The notes: a model not told the origin generated them from the letters alone. 64,000 nt of DNA from G965247265 sp965247265 (GCA_965247265.1 OZ252002.1:2480001-2544000); one strand, 5' to 3'; shown: positions 1 through 7,302, counted from the stretch's first letter. Translations and numbers: made by a program.

Positions 1-1008
1 GTGTGTGTTGATTACCTCCGTCGAGGAAAGACGCTCGGGAAATCTGTCTTTCTCATCTTCCCACTCTCGATGATCGTAAGAAACCTGCTCTTCGCCTGGT
101 TCAGAGTCATAAATCGTTTTTTCTTGAATCGCTGACCGCCACCGTTCAATACGATCCTTTTTCTTCCCTTCAAATCGGAGAATCTCATTGACCTTTCTTT
201 CGAAATTATCAAACGGTCGTGAGTCTGAGTGGGCGTAGTACTTACGCGCAAAGCGGGAGAAGTATCCATGAATCTTCTTGCAACCTTCCAGGTAGGTTCC
301 TGGGTTGTTGCGGACTGAGATAGTTCCATTTTCGGGTCTCGGTTTCTCGAATTGCACGTTCCAATGGAGATAAGGCCGATCTGGGTAGGTTAGTGTCCCA
401 CTATGACCCAACATATCTGCTCTTTTCTCTAGAAGAGAAGTTGCAATAGTACGCGATGTGTACTTGGCAATAAATTTTACTGCCTTACTTTCAATATATC
501 GTTCAATTTCCTTGTTTTTGACGCCGACAAATTTCAGGGTATCGTTTTTCACATCATTATATTTGGAACCAATCCCTGAGAAACCATAGTGGGAAAAGGT
601 ATCCATATAGACATGTGCTGCTATGCCGAGGAGCTCAAATCCGAACTTACAATGGGCGGCCGCTTTTTCGATGTGGTGCTTGATCATCTCACGTGCAATC
701 ATACTGTCTTGGGTGCACAACAACCGTTCTTCCAACGTTTTACCCACACCACCTGGCAGGAAGTGGAACGGTACCCAGACACGTCGTTGCTCATCTGGTT
801 TGACTTTACTGTTTAACACGCACTGTTTATCGTGGTGTGCGGTGGCAATCCCATACAACAATCCGCCATCGGAATGAGGTTCGCTATCCTGTTGGGTGGA
901 ATCATCCACGAATTGCGCCGCATAGGCGATTGTCTTGGCATCTCGTTGTGAGATGCCTGCAGCACGGGCCAGAACGTACGTGCCATAAAAGTGCATGTCG
1001 GTTTGCAT
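1..1008 (-). CDS. DUF6765 family protein, partial (3' end off window)
   Basis: An uninterrupted frame of 336 codons runs from ATG at 1008 to the window edge without a stop. The N-terminus (MQTDMHFYGTYVLARAAG) and the later stretches VWVPFHFLPGG and HVYMDTFSHYGF are those I associate with the DUF6765 family, a conserved protein of unknown function with histidines and aspartates that could bind metal. A GAGGAAA ribosome-binding site lies just upstream. It sits beyond the Q-like antiterminator on the same strand, the position of a late-side gene or lysogenic cargo. Family membership is from remembered sequence pattern; function is unknown. Confidence 0.7.
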   Translation of the reverse strand, partial: MQTDMHFYGTYVLARAAGISQRDAKTIAYAAQFVDDSTQQDSEPHSDGGLLYGIATAHHDKQCVLNSKVKPDEQRRVWVPFHFLPGGVGKTLEERLLCTQDSMIAREMIKHHIEKAAAHCKFGFELLGIAAHVYMDTFSHYGFSGIGSKYNDVKNDTLKFVGVKNKEIERYIESKAVKFIAKYTSRTIATSLLEKRADMLGHSGTLTYPDRPYLHWNVQFEKPRPENGTISVRNNPGTYLEGCKKIHGYFSRFARKYYAHSDSRPFDNFERKVNEILRFEGKKKDRIERWRSAIQEKTIYDSEPGEEQVSYDHREWEDEKDRFPERLSSTEVINTH

Positions 1009-1067
1009 CGTTTTCCTCTTACATCAATGTTGGACTGGCAGTAAAAAAACCTACAAACAAAACACTA

Positions 1068-1115
1068 TATATAGGTCGTACAGCATATTGATGGTACAGT
1101 ATATAGACCATACGG
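1068..1115 (-). promoter_or_regulatory. Two imperfect 16-bp direct repeats upstream of the DUF6765 gene
   Basis: Copies at 1068-1083 and 1100-1115 share a TATATAG core and a TAC (12 of 16 positions), spaced 32 bp, in the gap between the Q-like gene and the DUF6765 gene. They could be regulator sites or part of a late promoter. No convincing -35 box is visible, so this is only a candidate control region. Confidence 0.3.
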
Positions 1116-1156
1116 TATTTTGTAAAAAGAAGCGCCCTTCTCTTACAGCTGCATGA

Positions 1157-1519
1157 CTAAGCCGCCCTGGAAACGCTCATGGCAGCATCCAGCCAGGCCG
1201 TGCCTGACTTCACCAATACCTCGGCCCGCTTGCGGTTGATCTTTAACTTCCGCGCCACCTGCGACAGGTTGCATGACCCCATGTAATACAAAAATACCGC
1301 CTGACCCAGACCAGGATGCCGCTGCTGCAGCTTGCCCACCATACTATCGACAAACAACGCTTCATCGTCACTCAGTAACGATGCGGGCACCGTTGAGCCC
1401 AGCAGACGGCGAAACGGCGTCACCGCTGGATAGCCCAAGCGGTAATCCGGATTCACCCGCGCCCATCGGGCCCACTGCTCCAGCAACCACTGCGTTTGAT
1501 GCGTGTCGAGTTCAGGCAA
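1157..1519 (-). CDS. Phage antitermination protein Q-like
   Basis: A 120-residue protein whose layout matches small phage Q antiterminators: an N-terminal segment with WARWARVNPDYRLGYP, a conserved middle DDEALFVDSMVG, and a C-terminal helix-turn-helix-like part (LSQVARKLKINRKRAEVLV). Such proteins let RNA polymerase read through the terminator before the late genes. It lies downstream of the O/P-like genes and upstream of the DUF6765 gene, which is where Q sits in lambda. A minus-strand terminator at 1563-1594 lies just before it. Intact reading frame. Confidence 0.65.
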   Translation of the reverse strand: MPELDTHQTQWLLEQWARWARVNPDYRLGYPAVTPFRRLLGSTVPASLLSDDEALFVDSMVGKLQQRHPGLGQAVFLYYMGSCNLSQVARKLKINRKRAEVLVKSGTAWLDAAMSVSRAA

Positions 1520-1562
1520 TGTAATCCCTTGATTGACTGTTCATGAATATTACTCCAGGCAA

Positions 1563-1594
1563 CAAAAAACCCGGCGCCTGACGGCGACCGGGTT
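1563..1594 (-). terminator. Rho-independent terminator, minus strand
   Basis: An 11-bp stem (1568-1578 with 1583-1594, one bulged base, 4-nt loop) is followed on the minus strand by a run of T. It lies between the early-operon end and the Q-like gene, so it would stop leftward transcripts before Q unless they are anti-terminated. Confidence 0.6.
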
Positions 1595-1717
1595 CTTATT
1601 CGGAGCGAAGAAGACCAACGTATGCGTGCAAGGCTACTTCATTGGTCCCAAAAGTGCAAATAGTCTTCTATTCAGCGGTCCTCTGATACACTGAACGTGT
1701 GGCACTAGCCTAAAGAT

Positions 1718-1760
1718 ACACAACATTTCTGTTGACATTAACAGATATGTTGTGTGTAGT
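1718..1760 (+). promoter_or_regulatory. hicAB promoter inside a 16-bp inverted-repeat operator
   Basis: Arms at 1718-1733 and 1740-1755 form an inverted repeat with one mismatch and a 6-bp centre. The centre holds the -35 box TTGACA (1732-1737); a -10-like TGTAGT lies at 1755-1760 with a 17-bp spacer. The predicted start of transcription is at or next to the hicA ATG (1768). A palindrome covering the promoter fits autorepression by HicB, whose C-terminal part is a DNA-binding domain. Confidence 0.65.
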
Positions 1761-1767
1761 CAGAGAC

Positions 1768-1956
1768 ATGAATGCAACCAAACTTCGCCGCTGGCTCAAG
1801 AAACAAGGATGCACCTTTGAGACCCATAAGGGTGGAAGCGGTCATCTGACTATTCGGCGCGGACAACGGACTTCACAATTACCGATGTACGGCGGCCGGA
1901 AAGAGCTTGGCAAGGGTTTGGTGGCGAAGATCAAGAAGGATTTAGGACTAAAGTAA
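1768..1956 (+). CDS. hicA: HicA-type toxin (mRNA interferase)
   Basis: A 62-residue dsRBD-like protein with the HicA pattern: N-terminal NATKLRRWLKKQGC, then the THKGGSGHL block carrying the catalytic histidine region, and a C-terminal GKGLVAKIKKDLGL. HicA toxins cleave mRNA and arrest translation. The start at 1768 fits the family; an upstream in-frame ATG-like start at 1732 would lie inside the promoter. The stop overlaps the hicB start (TAATG). It points against the surrounding prophage operon, as expected for a self-contained lysogenic cargo module. Confidence 0.85.
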   Translation: MNATKLRRWLKKQGCTFETHKGGSGHLTIRRGQRTSQLPMYGGRKELGKGLVAKIKKDLGLK

Positions 1957-2360
1957 TGCTCGACTATCCAGTTAAACTTACACCGGACGAAGGCACGTTT
2001 CTGGTCACCTCGTCTGATTTCCCCGAACTTACTACCTTCGGCGAGGATCGGGATGAAGCGCTGGTGCGGGCGGTAGATGCCTTGGAGGAAGCCATTGCCG
2101 CGCGAATGGCGCTTCGCGTAGATATACCATCCTCTTCAAAAGGCAAAACTCGCGTTACCTTACCTACGCTCACCGCCGTTAAGGTCATTCTCTATCGCGG
2201 TATGAAGGAACAAGGCGTCGGTAAGGCTGAATTGGCGCGGCGGCTCAACTGGCATCTGCCTCAGGTAGACCGCGTCCTTGATATCGATCACCATTCAAGG
2301 CTGGATCAGATGGAAGCCGCATTGAGCGCCATCGGCCTTCACTTGTATGTAAGCGTGTAG
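1956..2360 (+). CDS. hicB: HicB-type antitoxin
   Basis: A 134-residue protein with an N-terminal HicB fold (LDYPVKLTPDEGTFLVT, then FPELTTFGEDRDEALVRA) and a C-terminal helix-turn-helix (GVGKAELARRLNWHLPQVDRV). The N-terminal part would neutralise HicA and the C-terminal part bind the palindrome at 1718-1755. Translationally coupled to hicA by a 1-nt overlap. Both genes look intact, unlike several phage genes beside them. Confidence 0.85.
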   Translation: MLDYPVKLTPDEGTFLVTSSDFPELTTFGEDRDEALVRAVDALEEAIAARMALRVDIPSSSKGKTRVTLPTLTAVKVILYRGMKEQGVGKAELARRLNWHLPQVDRVLDIDHHSRLDQMEAALSAIGLHLYVSV

Positions 2361-2385
2361 TTACGCATTTTGTATTCGCTTGGGA

Positions 2386-2424
2386 TCGGAAAGCCATTCC
2401 GGTGCCTCCGTAATGGCTTTCCGA
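2386..2424. repeat. 13-bp perfect inverted repeat after hicB
   Basis: Arms 2386-2398 and 2412-2424 are perfect complements with a 13-nt loop. No T-run follows on either strand, so it is not a standard terminator; it may protect the 3' end of the hicAB transcript. Confidence 0.5.
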
Positions 2425-2441
2425 ATACTGCGACACACGCC

Positions 2442-2525
2442 CTATTGCTCAGAGGGTGGTTGAAGCTGTTTGACCCATTCCGACAAGCATGCGTGCTGAG
2501 TATCCGTCAATAACACGATCTTCAT
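2442..2525 (-). CDS. Possible 27-residue phage protein
   Basis: A short frame begins at an ATG (2525) 10 nt after the stop of the nuclease pseudogene, with an AAGG-type ribosome site. It encodes MKIVLLTDTQHACLSEWVKQ and seven more residues. Its placement as the next gene of the leftward-reading early operon is the only support. No family recognised. Confidence 0.3.
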   Translation of the reverse strand: MKIVLLTDTQHACLSEWVKQLQPPSEQ

Positions 2526-2535
2526 GTGAGCAACC

Positions 2536-2853
2536 TTAGCTAGTCTTAATCCCCATAATTTCCATGGCGTCCCCTAGATTCCGAATAACACTCACCTGCC
2601 CCTGCCACAGGGCATGCCAGCGTTGCTGTCTTCAATTGAGCTTGCCTTGATTGGTTTTAATCTCAAATACATAGTTTTTACTTTGAAATCCAACCAGGAT
2701 ATCCGGACATCCATGGCCTACCCCGGACAGATCCTGCACCGTACAACCCAACAGCTGTAAGTCGTTGCTGATGCAACCCTGATTGCCATCCACCCGGCTC
2801 AACACTTCACTGAATCCCCCGCCTGAACGCCAGGCTCTCATCGCTTTGTTCAT
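2536..2853 (-). pseudogene. VRR-NUC-like phage nuclease with in-frame TGA
   Basis: The N-terminal 73 residues (2853-2632) show DGNQGCISNDLQLLGCTVQ, then GHGCPDILVG and VFEIKTNQGKLN, the PD...ExK pattern of small phage nucleases of the VRR-NUC or resolvase type. An in-frame TGA at 2632-2634 interrupts it; the same frame continues with QQRWHALWQGQVSVIRNLGD to a TAA at 2536, the C-terminal part expected for the family. One base change therefore explains the break. The catalytic core lies before the stop, so a truncated product is possible. Confidence 0.65.
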
Positions 2854-2874
2854 CGGTGATGATCATTTGTAAAA

Positions 2875-3309
2875 CTATTTTAGCTCTTTCCTACATTCAG
2901 CCACTGACTTTACTTGCCCCGGTGGCAAGGCAGGCCGTTGGTAGTTCGCAGGCATGCCAATGGAAAAGCTCGGTCGGACGACATCGTTGATCGGATCATG
3001 CGGCTTACCCTGCCTGCAGTAGCTCAGAAACTGCGCCAGATTCGGCGGAAAATTAGGGGCTAACGCCATCACCACCTTGATGCCCCGTTGCAGTTCCTCC
3101 TTGCTGAGCTGTTTCAATTCCGCAATCCAGACCGGATTCGGGCTATCCCCATACTCCCGCCAGGTCGGGCCAAAAACGTTGGCAAAATACGCCCAGAATT
3201 TCCCGATATCCTGATCATCCGCCCGATTGCTCTCGTGCCCATTGCGCGGATTTTCGGGTCGCCCGTTCCGCAAATGACTCACGACTGCCTGCGGATTGAT
3301 TTTTTGCAT
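2875..3309 (-). CDS. Phage replication protein, lambda P-like
   Basis: About 144 residues from ATG at 3309 (the longer in-frame extension upstream is probably not used). The block FWAYFANVFGPTWREYGD, then PVWIAELKQLSKEELQRGI and PNFPPNLAQFLSYC, is the pattern of lambda P-like or helicase-loader-type phage proteins (W..L..L....I..G......PP....F...C). It overlaps the 3' end of the O-like gene by about 95 bp in another frame, a common phage replication-module arrangement. Confidence 0.6.
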   Translation of the reverse strand: MQKINPQAVVSHLRNGRPENPRNGHESNRADDQDIGKFWAYFANVFGPTWREYGDSPNPVWIAELKQLSKEELQRGIKVVMALAPNFPPNLAQFLSYCRQGKPHDPINDVVRPSFSIGMPANYQRPALPPGQVKSVAECRKELK

Positions 3310-4079
3310 ACTCCTCTGCTCGCAATATCCAGTTCTGCCAGGTCTTGAACCAGTCCAGCTTGGTCGCATCCTTGCCGGACTTGGCGCTCCAGTAGTTGTA
3401 AAACTTGATGCGCTCGGTCTCGATCTGCGTGTTGGTCAGCCCACAGTGGGCCTGCACCCATTCCCGGTATGCCTGCGGCATGATCCAGTCGTCCGGTATT
3501 CGGGTGCCGCGCCGAACCCTGGGTAACCGAGCGCCACCGTTTGCCTTCGAGGGTGGGTCCTTGGCTGACAAGCTCTGGGGAGAAGATTTTTCAACCTGGG
3601 GGACAGGGGGCGAAGGCGCGTTAGCGCCTCCTCTCTCTCTACTATTTATAGTAGAGAGTGACTCTGATTCTGACTGCATATGCATTTGCATCCCACCGCC
3701 TCTTGGCCGCCTCGGATATAACTATCTGTTTTATATAGACTATTTGTAGTTCCTAGTCGATTCTTTTAGGGTGAAGTTTCCCATCTAAGATGGCAAATAG
3801 TTGCGTTATAGTTGGATTAGAGTTGCACTTTAGTTGCGTTAGAGTGGCACTTCGGCCCGATTCAGGGTCCTCCAGCTCGGGCAATAATCGCCTTAAAACC
3901 CGAGGATGGGTGCCGGTCATCTGCGATAGCTTCTTGATATCCGCAGGCAAGGGGCCGCGGTTCAACCAGTAGCGTCCGATTGGCTTTAAATACACGCCAT
4001 GCTCTTCATCACTCAAATGCAAGGTGTCATTGAAATAGTCCGTCCACCACATCGGCATCATGGGAAGTTTGTTACTCAC
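3215..4079 (-). pseudogene. YdaU/DUF1376 + DnaT-like replication protein, broken
   Basis: Residues 1-108 (4079-3753) match DUF1376 (LPMMPMWWTDYFNDTLHLSD, EEHGVYL). The frame stops at TAG directly after KRID, then continues in frame as ELQIVYIKQIV and SEAAKRRWDANA, the family continuation. A single-base shift near 3695 then moves into the frame 3691-3215, whose end (IPDDWIMPQAYREWVQAHC, KDATKLDWFKTWQNW) is the DnaT-like C-terminal domain. So one ancestral O-like initiator carries a nonsense mutation and a frameshift. The 3' piece could still be translated from its own ATG at 3691. Confidence 0.75.
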
Positions 4080-4165
4080 AGATCCGCTCCTCTGGCCGTG
4101 CTGCAGAAAGGACGTGCCACTAAAACCGGCTCCTAATCGGCAGGAAAGCTGCGCTTTTCGGACGC

Positions 4166-4363
4166 TTACTGCCCATTTTTCGCTCTTTCTGTAATGGCGT
4201 TCATCTGGGACACTAGCTCCTGTGACTGATAGATATCACGAAGAATCAAATGCCGAACATACCCTGCTTGTGTCATGCCGTTGGCCTCCAAAACCTCCTG
4301 CATGGCCTTGAAATGGGCCTCGGACAAAGCGGTTTTGACCTCAAATTCCTTAAGAGGCCTCAT
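4166..4363 (-). CDS. Ribbon-helix-helix-type small protein in the cII position
   Basis: A 65-residue protein starting at ATG 4363: MRPLKEFEVKTALSEAHFKA, a second helix with MTQAGYVRHLI, and a C-terminal tail. The short beta strand followed by two helices suggests a ribbon-helix-helix DNA-binding fold. It lies just after a strong terminator downstream of cro, the place of lambda cII after tR1. That position is seen; a cII-like regulatory role is inference. Confidence 0.55.
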   Translation of the reverse strand: MRPLKEFEVKTALSEAHFKAMQEVLEANGMTQAGYVRHLILRDIYQSQELVSQMNAITERAKNGQ

Positions 4364-4378
4364 GCCCTGCCCTCGTGT

Positions 4379-4410
4379 AAAAAAGGCGCGTGCCCTGGAG
4401 GGCACGCGCC
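4379..4410 (-). terminator. Rho-independent terminator between cro and the next gene (tR1-like)
   Basis: An 11-bp perfect GC-rich stem (4385-4395 with 4400-4410, 4-nt loop) is followed on the minus strand by six T residues (4384-4379). It lies 15 bp before the start of the following gene, as tR1 lies between cro and cII in lambda. Confidence 0.85.
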
Positions 4411-4465
4411 AGGCTCCTTGTATTAACAAAGGAGGAGTATCTTGTGGGGGTGGTAGATGGGTTCA

Positions 4466-4675
4466 TTAGGCGGCTTTGTCTCCTTTTGGGTATAAGATTT
4501 CCAGTACTGACATCTCGCCATTTGAGGCCACTGCTAACCTGGCCGCGAGATTTTTGCCCACAGAACCGTTTGCAAGCGCAATTTGCTGAAAATTCTCGAA
4601 AGTGGTTCCAGCTGATTTGGCCACCTGCTTGATCCGCTCTTTCGAGTTTGAGTAATAAAATTCTTTTGGAGACAT
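4466..4675 (-). CDS. Cro-like repressor
   Basis: A 69-residue protein from ATG 4675, reading away from the divergent repressor gene. It contains a helix-turn-helix-like segment (IKQVAKSAGTTFENFQQIAL). Divergence from cI across a shared operator block and the downstream terminator define it as the cro-position gene. The start at 4675 is chosen because the -10 box of its promoter ends 6 nt before it; a longer in-frame version starting at 4696 would begin upstream of the predicted transcript. Confidence 0.7.
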   Translation of the reverse strand: MSPKEFYYSNSKERIKQVAKSAGTTFENFQQIALANGSVGKNLAARLAVASNGEMSVLEILYPKGDKAA

Positions 4676-4681
4676 AGCGTA

Positions 4682-4710
4682 AGAATAGTAAAACACTAAT
4701 AATTAGTCAA
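4682..4710 (-). promoter_or_regulatory. pR-type promoter of cro
   Basis: Minus strand -35 TTGACT (4710-4705), 17-bp spacer, -10 TATTCT (4687-4682). Operator OR1 (4684-4700) overlaps the spacer and -10 box. The predicted start of transcription is the A of the cro ATG, so the message would be leaderless. Confidence 0.75.
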
Positions 4711-4745
4711 GTGTTTTGCTATTACAAAATTAGTAAATCGCTAAC
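4684..4745. promoter_or_regulatory. Right operator block, three 17-bp sites
   Basis: OR1 at 4684-4700, OR2 at 4707-4723 and OR3 at 4729-4745 are variants of a 17-bp near-palindrome with half-site ATTAGTAA. Their centres are 23 and 22 bp apart, like lambda OR1-3. OR1 covers the cro promoter and OR3 lies next to the cI promoter. The same site recurs at 27276-27292 and 27301-27317. Confidence 0.75.
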
Positions 4746-4751
4746 CATAAT
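4722..4751 (+). promoter_or_regulatory. pRM-type promoter of the repressor gene
   Basis: A -10 box CATAAT (4746-4751) ends 6 nt before the repressor ATG (4758), with only a poor -35 (TTACAA or TACAAA near 4722-4728). A weak promoter with a leaderless start matches the known lambda pRM, which needs repressor as activator. Confidence 0.55.
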
Positions 4752-4757
4752 ATAGTT

Positions 4758-5402
4758 ATGAAAATTGAAGAAATACGACGCATAAATATCAATGTATTGG
4801 CCGATCAATACGGCAGAGAACAGCTGGCTGAGAAATTGGGCTACAGCGACACAAATTATCTGAATCAACTTTGTGCTGGCCATGGAAGCTTTGGTGGCCG
4901 AACGGCCAGAAAAATTGAACAAAAATTAAACCTGGCCGAGGGCTGGATGGATACTGTTCAAGAAGCACCAAGCCCTAATGTAGAATCAGGCCCTAAAATT
5001 CAGGCGCGGGTTCCGCTCATATCCTGGGTGCAAGGCGGACACTGGGCGGAAATTGTGGGTGACTTTCAGCCAGGTGATGCGGACGAATGGAGAGAAACCA
5101 CCGCAAAGGTCGGGCCGCATGCTTTTGCCCTGCGGGTAAAGGGAAATTCCATGACGAACCCGCATGGTGCACCCAGTATTCCAGAAGGTGCCGTTGTGAT
5201 TGTTGACCCGGATACGCCTGCAGACAACGGAAGCATTGTGGTGGCTCGCCTGGAAAATCAAAAAGAAGCTACGTTGAAGAAACTCGTGATTGATGGTCCA
5301 AATAAATATCTAATGGCGTTAAACCCGGATTACAGACCTATTGAAATAGACGGGAATTGCGCCGTAGTGGGGGTTGTAAGAAAAGTAGAATTTGACCTGT
5401 AA
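4758..5402 (+). CDS. CI-type phage repressor, HTH plus S24 protease
   Basis: 214 residues. The N-terminal 60 or so form an XRE-like helix-turn-helix (REQLAEKLGYSDTNYLNQLC). The C-terminal part is a LexA/CI-type S24 domain with nucleophile Ser in KGNSMTNP and catalytic Lys in EATLKKLVI. The expected Ala-Gly self-cleavage site is VQGG here, with Gly in place of Ala. It would hold the prophage dormant by binding the operators on both sides. It is the last prophage gene before the inserted foreign DNA. Confidence 0.85.
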   Translation: MKIEEIRRININVLADQYGREQLAEKLGYSDTNYLNQLCAGHGSFGGRTARKIEQKLNLAEGWMDTVQEAPSPNVESGPKIQARVPLISWVQGGHWAEIVGDFQPGDADEWRETTAKVGPHAFALRVKGNSMTNPHGAPSIPEGAVVIVDPDTPADNGSIVVARLENQKEATLKKLVIDGPNKYLMALNPDYRPIEIDGNCAVVGVVRKVEFDL

Positions 5403-5632
5403 CCGCAATCCGGTCTGGCACGATGAAGACGTTGCAGACAACGATGAATTGAGATTGTCGGTCAGTTTGTCTACCGGCAAGGTGGGTATTAAAAATAATT
5501 TAAAATTACGGAAGTTCCTAGTTTAAGGTCTCGCACTATCACCAGGCTAGGTGCTCTTTAATAGCGCTTGTTCATGAGTCGCCTTGTGTAATCCCACGAC
5601 GGTTTCTTCGATTTCATCGATGTAAGGTTCCA

Positions 5633-6193
5633 ATGCTCCGTGCTCAATGCAGACGTGCGTTCCCCCTCCGTAGTAAAGCTGTTTGTCTAGAGAGAATCCT
5701 TGCTATCAAGGCCAAAGAAGTACTGACGCTCAACCGCGACTATTTCCGACTCAGCAGGCCCTATGAACGCAGAATCTATGAGATTGCGCGAAAACACTGC
5801 GGCCGAAAAAAGGAATTTTTCATGAATCTTGCGCTACTGCATAAGAAGATGGGGTCACTGAGCCCGATGAAGAAATTCAGATATCTGATCAAGGCGATTG
5901 CAGAGAGCAATCATTTACCAGACTACGCTGTTGAACTAAATGAAACAGACCAGGTAGTCTTTAAAAATCGTCAAAAGTGGTGGAAAGACCACCATGACCC
6001 GCAAAACCGTCCTATTCTCTCAACGCAGGCCTACGAGCGTGCCCGCCCTTACGTTGTCAACGATGATATGTATAGCGTAGAGCAGGAATGGATCCAGTTT
6101 TGGAAAGATACTGGATGCCCTGCGCTGAAAAATGTTGATGCGGCTTTCATCGGATTTTGTAAAGCACGCTACATAAAAGAAAAAACAGGATAG
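5633..6193 (+). pseudogene. Plasmid replication initiator (RepA/RPA family), N-terminally truncated
   Basis: The 186-residue frame carries the second half of a RepA/RPA-type initiator: VLTLNRDYFRLSRPYERRI, then IARKHCGRKKEFF, LHKKMGSLSPMKKFRYLIK and the typical tail STQAYERARPY, then YSVEQEWIQFW and DAAFIGFC. The N-terminal DNA-binding half is missing and the first residues do not look like family sequence, so the listed start is only the first in-frame start. It marks the plasmid origin of the adjoining conjugation genes. Confidence 0.65.
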
Positions 6194-6761
6194 CCGGATT
6201 CAGCCAGAGAATCGGCCTACCGGATACTGATATTAGGGAATTCTGCAGCAAGTCTTGTTATTTTCTCTCCGCCTGAGATCCCGGCGACGGGGCTGCTGGT
6301 TGTAGCGGTGAAGCCGGTCGAGGAACACGAATAGCGGGTGGGGATGCGCTCAGTATGAATCCTGCCGGACTGGTTATTACCCAGTATTCTTTGGCACAAA
6401 GAAAATAAAAGTCATCCTCAGCGTGTTTGCGGTTACGCGTCGAAGGGCCGCGGGCCCGCTGGCGGCTGCGGCAGGGAGCGGGATAGACAAGCCCGGCGGA
6501 CTTGTACGGCGAGAATCGTGTGATATACTCGGGGCCTTGAAGCGGCGGCGGAGGCGAACTCTTTTGAGTGCGGCGGACGCGAATCGAACCCGCACCCAAC
6601 AGATTAGTCATTTCTCCGAGTATCCGTTTACCGCCGCTCCCCCTCCCCGGACACACGACTCGCAAGCTGTCCAGTCTGCCGGCAGATAAAAGCGTGGGTT
6701 ACCCCTGACACCAGGCGTACTCAAGCAAGACGCACAAGTTACAGTGCTCGGGGGATTCTCG
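6194..6761. other. 568-bp gap without a convincing gene
   Basis: GC-rich, with several short frames on both strands that show no family likeness. It holds the tRNA-like hairpin at 6569-6637 and an 8-bp motif (ATACTCGG) that recurs inverted around it. It may be a plasmid control or origin region; no iterons were seen. Confidence 0.5.
6569..6637 (-). tRNA. tRNA-like sequence, probably degenerate
   Basis: On the minus strand a perfect 7-bp acceptor-like stem (6637-6631 with 6576-6570) encloses a T-arm-like segment containing GGTTCGATTC. Discriminator A is present but is followed by CTC, not CCA. The body is about 4 nt short of a standard tRNA, and I could not fold a good anticodon or D arm. It may be a decayed plasmid tRNA or a tRNA mimic. 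Confidence 0.25.
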
Positions 6762-7034
6762 ATGGCTCATAAACACTATGCGCGTATCCCCAAAGGCTTG
6801 AAGGAGTATAAAGGGGCTATCGGAGCGGGCATCACCTATCTGGCATTAGGGCAGGGGGATGTCAACAAGCAGAAAATTCAACAAGACCTGGTGACTGTCC
6901 AATTCAATTTATCTCAAACAGCGGAGTTCCATTTAGTGGAACTCAATCAATATCACGCAAAGCGCGATATTTTCATCTCTGCCCTGCAATGGTTACAGCG
7001 CAGACCAAAACACGTACAACTCTCCAATCTTTGA
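6762..7034 (+). CDS. Small protein at head of conjugation cluster
   Basis: 90 residues from ATG 6762 (MAHKHYARIPKGLKEYKGAI). A G-rich ribosome site precedes it. It lies 7 bp before the pilin-like gene and reads with it. No family recognised; a mixed amphipathic composition without signal peptide or clear membrane segment. Its position suggests a transfer-related or entry-exclusion role, but that is only context. Confidence 0.5.
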   Translation: MAHKHYARIPKGLKEYKGAIGAGITYLALGQGDVNKQKIQQDLVTVQFNLSQTAEFHLVELNQYHAKRDIFISALQWLQRRPKHVQLSNL

Positions 7035-7041
7035 GGCCATC

Positions 7042-7302
7042 ATGAAATATCTGTTATTCATTTACCTGTTACCCGCCACAGTCCTTGCAAACGACGCATT
7101 TGCCAAAGCCGAGAGCAAGGCACAAGAAATTCTGGATTTCCTGACTGGAACGATTGTCACCACCTTGTTGGCTATTGCCATCGTTGTGGCTGGGCTGTTC
7201 CTGGCCAAAGGCCGGGGGAATCCGCAACTGATGTGGGGCATCATCATCGGCAGCATTCTGATCGGCAGCTCGGTGAATCTGGCAAGCTGGCTGCTGAGCT
7301 GA
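7042..7302 (+). CDS. VirB2/TrbC-type pilin subunit
   Basis: 86 residues: an N-terminal signal peptide (MKYLLFIYLLPATVLA), then a short hydrophilic part and two hydrophobic helices separated by a GRGNPQL loop. This is the size and layout of major pilins of type IV secretion systems. It is followed by VirB3, VirB4 and VirB5 homologues in canonical order with almost no spacing. Confidence 0.75.
   Translation: MKYLLFIYLLPATVLANDAFAKAESKAQEILDFLTGTIVTTLLAIAIVVAGLFLAKGRGNPQLMWGIIIGSILIGSSVNLASWLLS

Noticed and set aside
12..329. 105-codon open frame on the minus strand
   Set aside because: It lies inside the long DUF6765 frame in another reading frame; the DUF6765 frame has the family-like sequence and runs off the window.
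3405..3749. 114-codon plus-strand frame opposite the replication genes
   Set aside because: Antisense to the DUF1376/DnaT-type gene; low-complexity product and no ribosome site.
6258..6689. Overlapping frames in the GC-rich gap between repA remnant and conjugation genes
   Set aside because: Arg/Pro-rich products typical of GC-rich non-coding DNA, no family likeness, both strands equally open.
6569..6920. tmRNA
   Set aside because: The T-arm-like end resembles a tmRNA 3' end, but a tmRNA would need to extend through a plausible coding start at 6762, and no 5' tmRNA domain or tag frame was seen.
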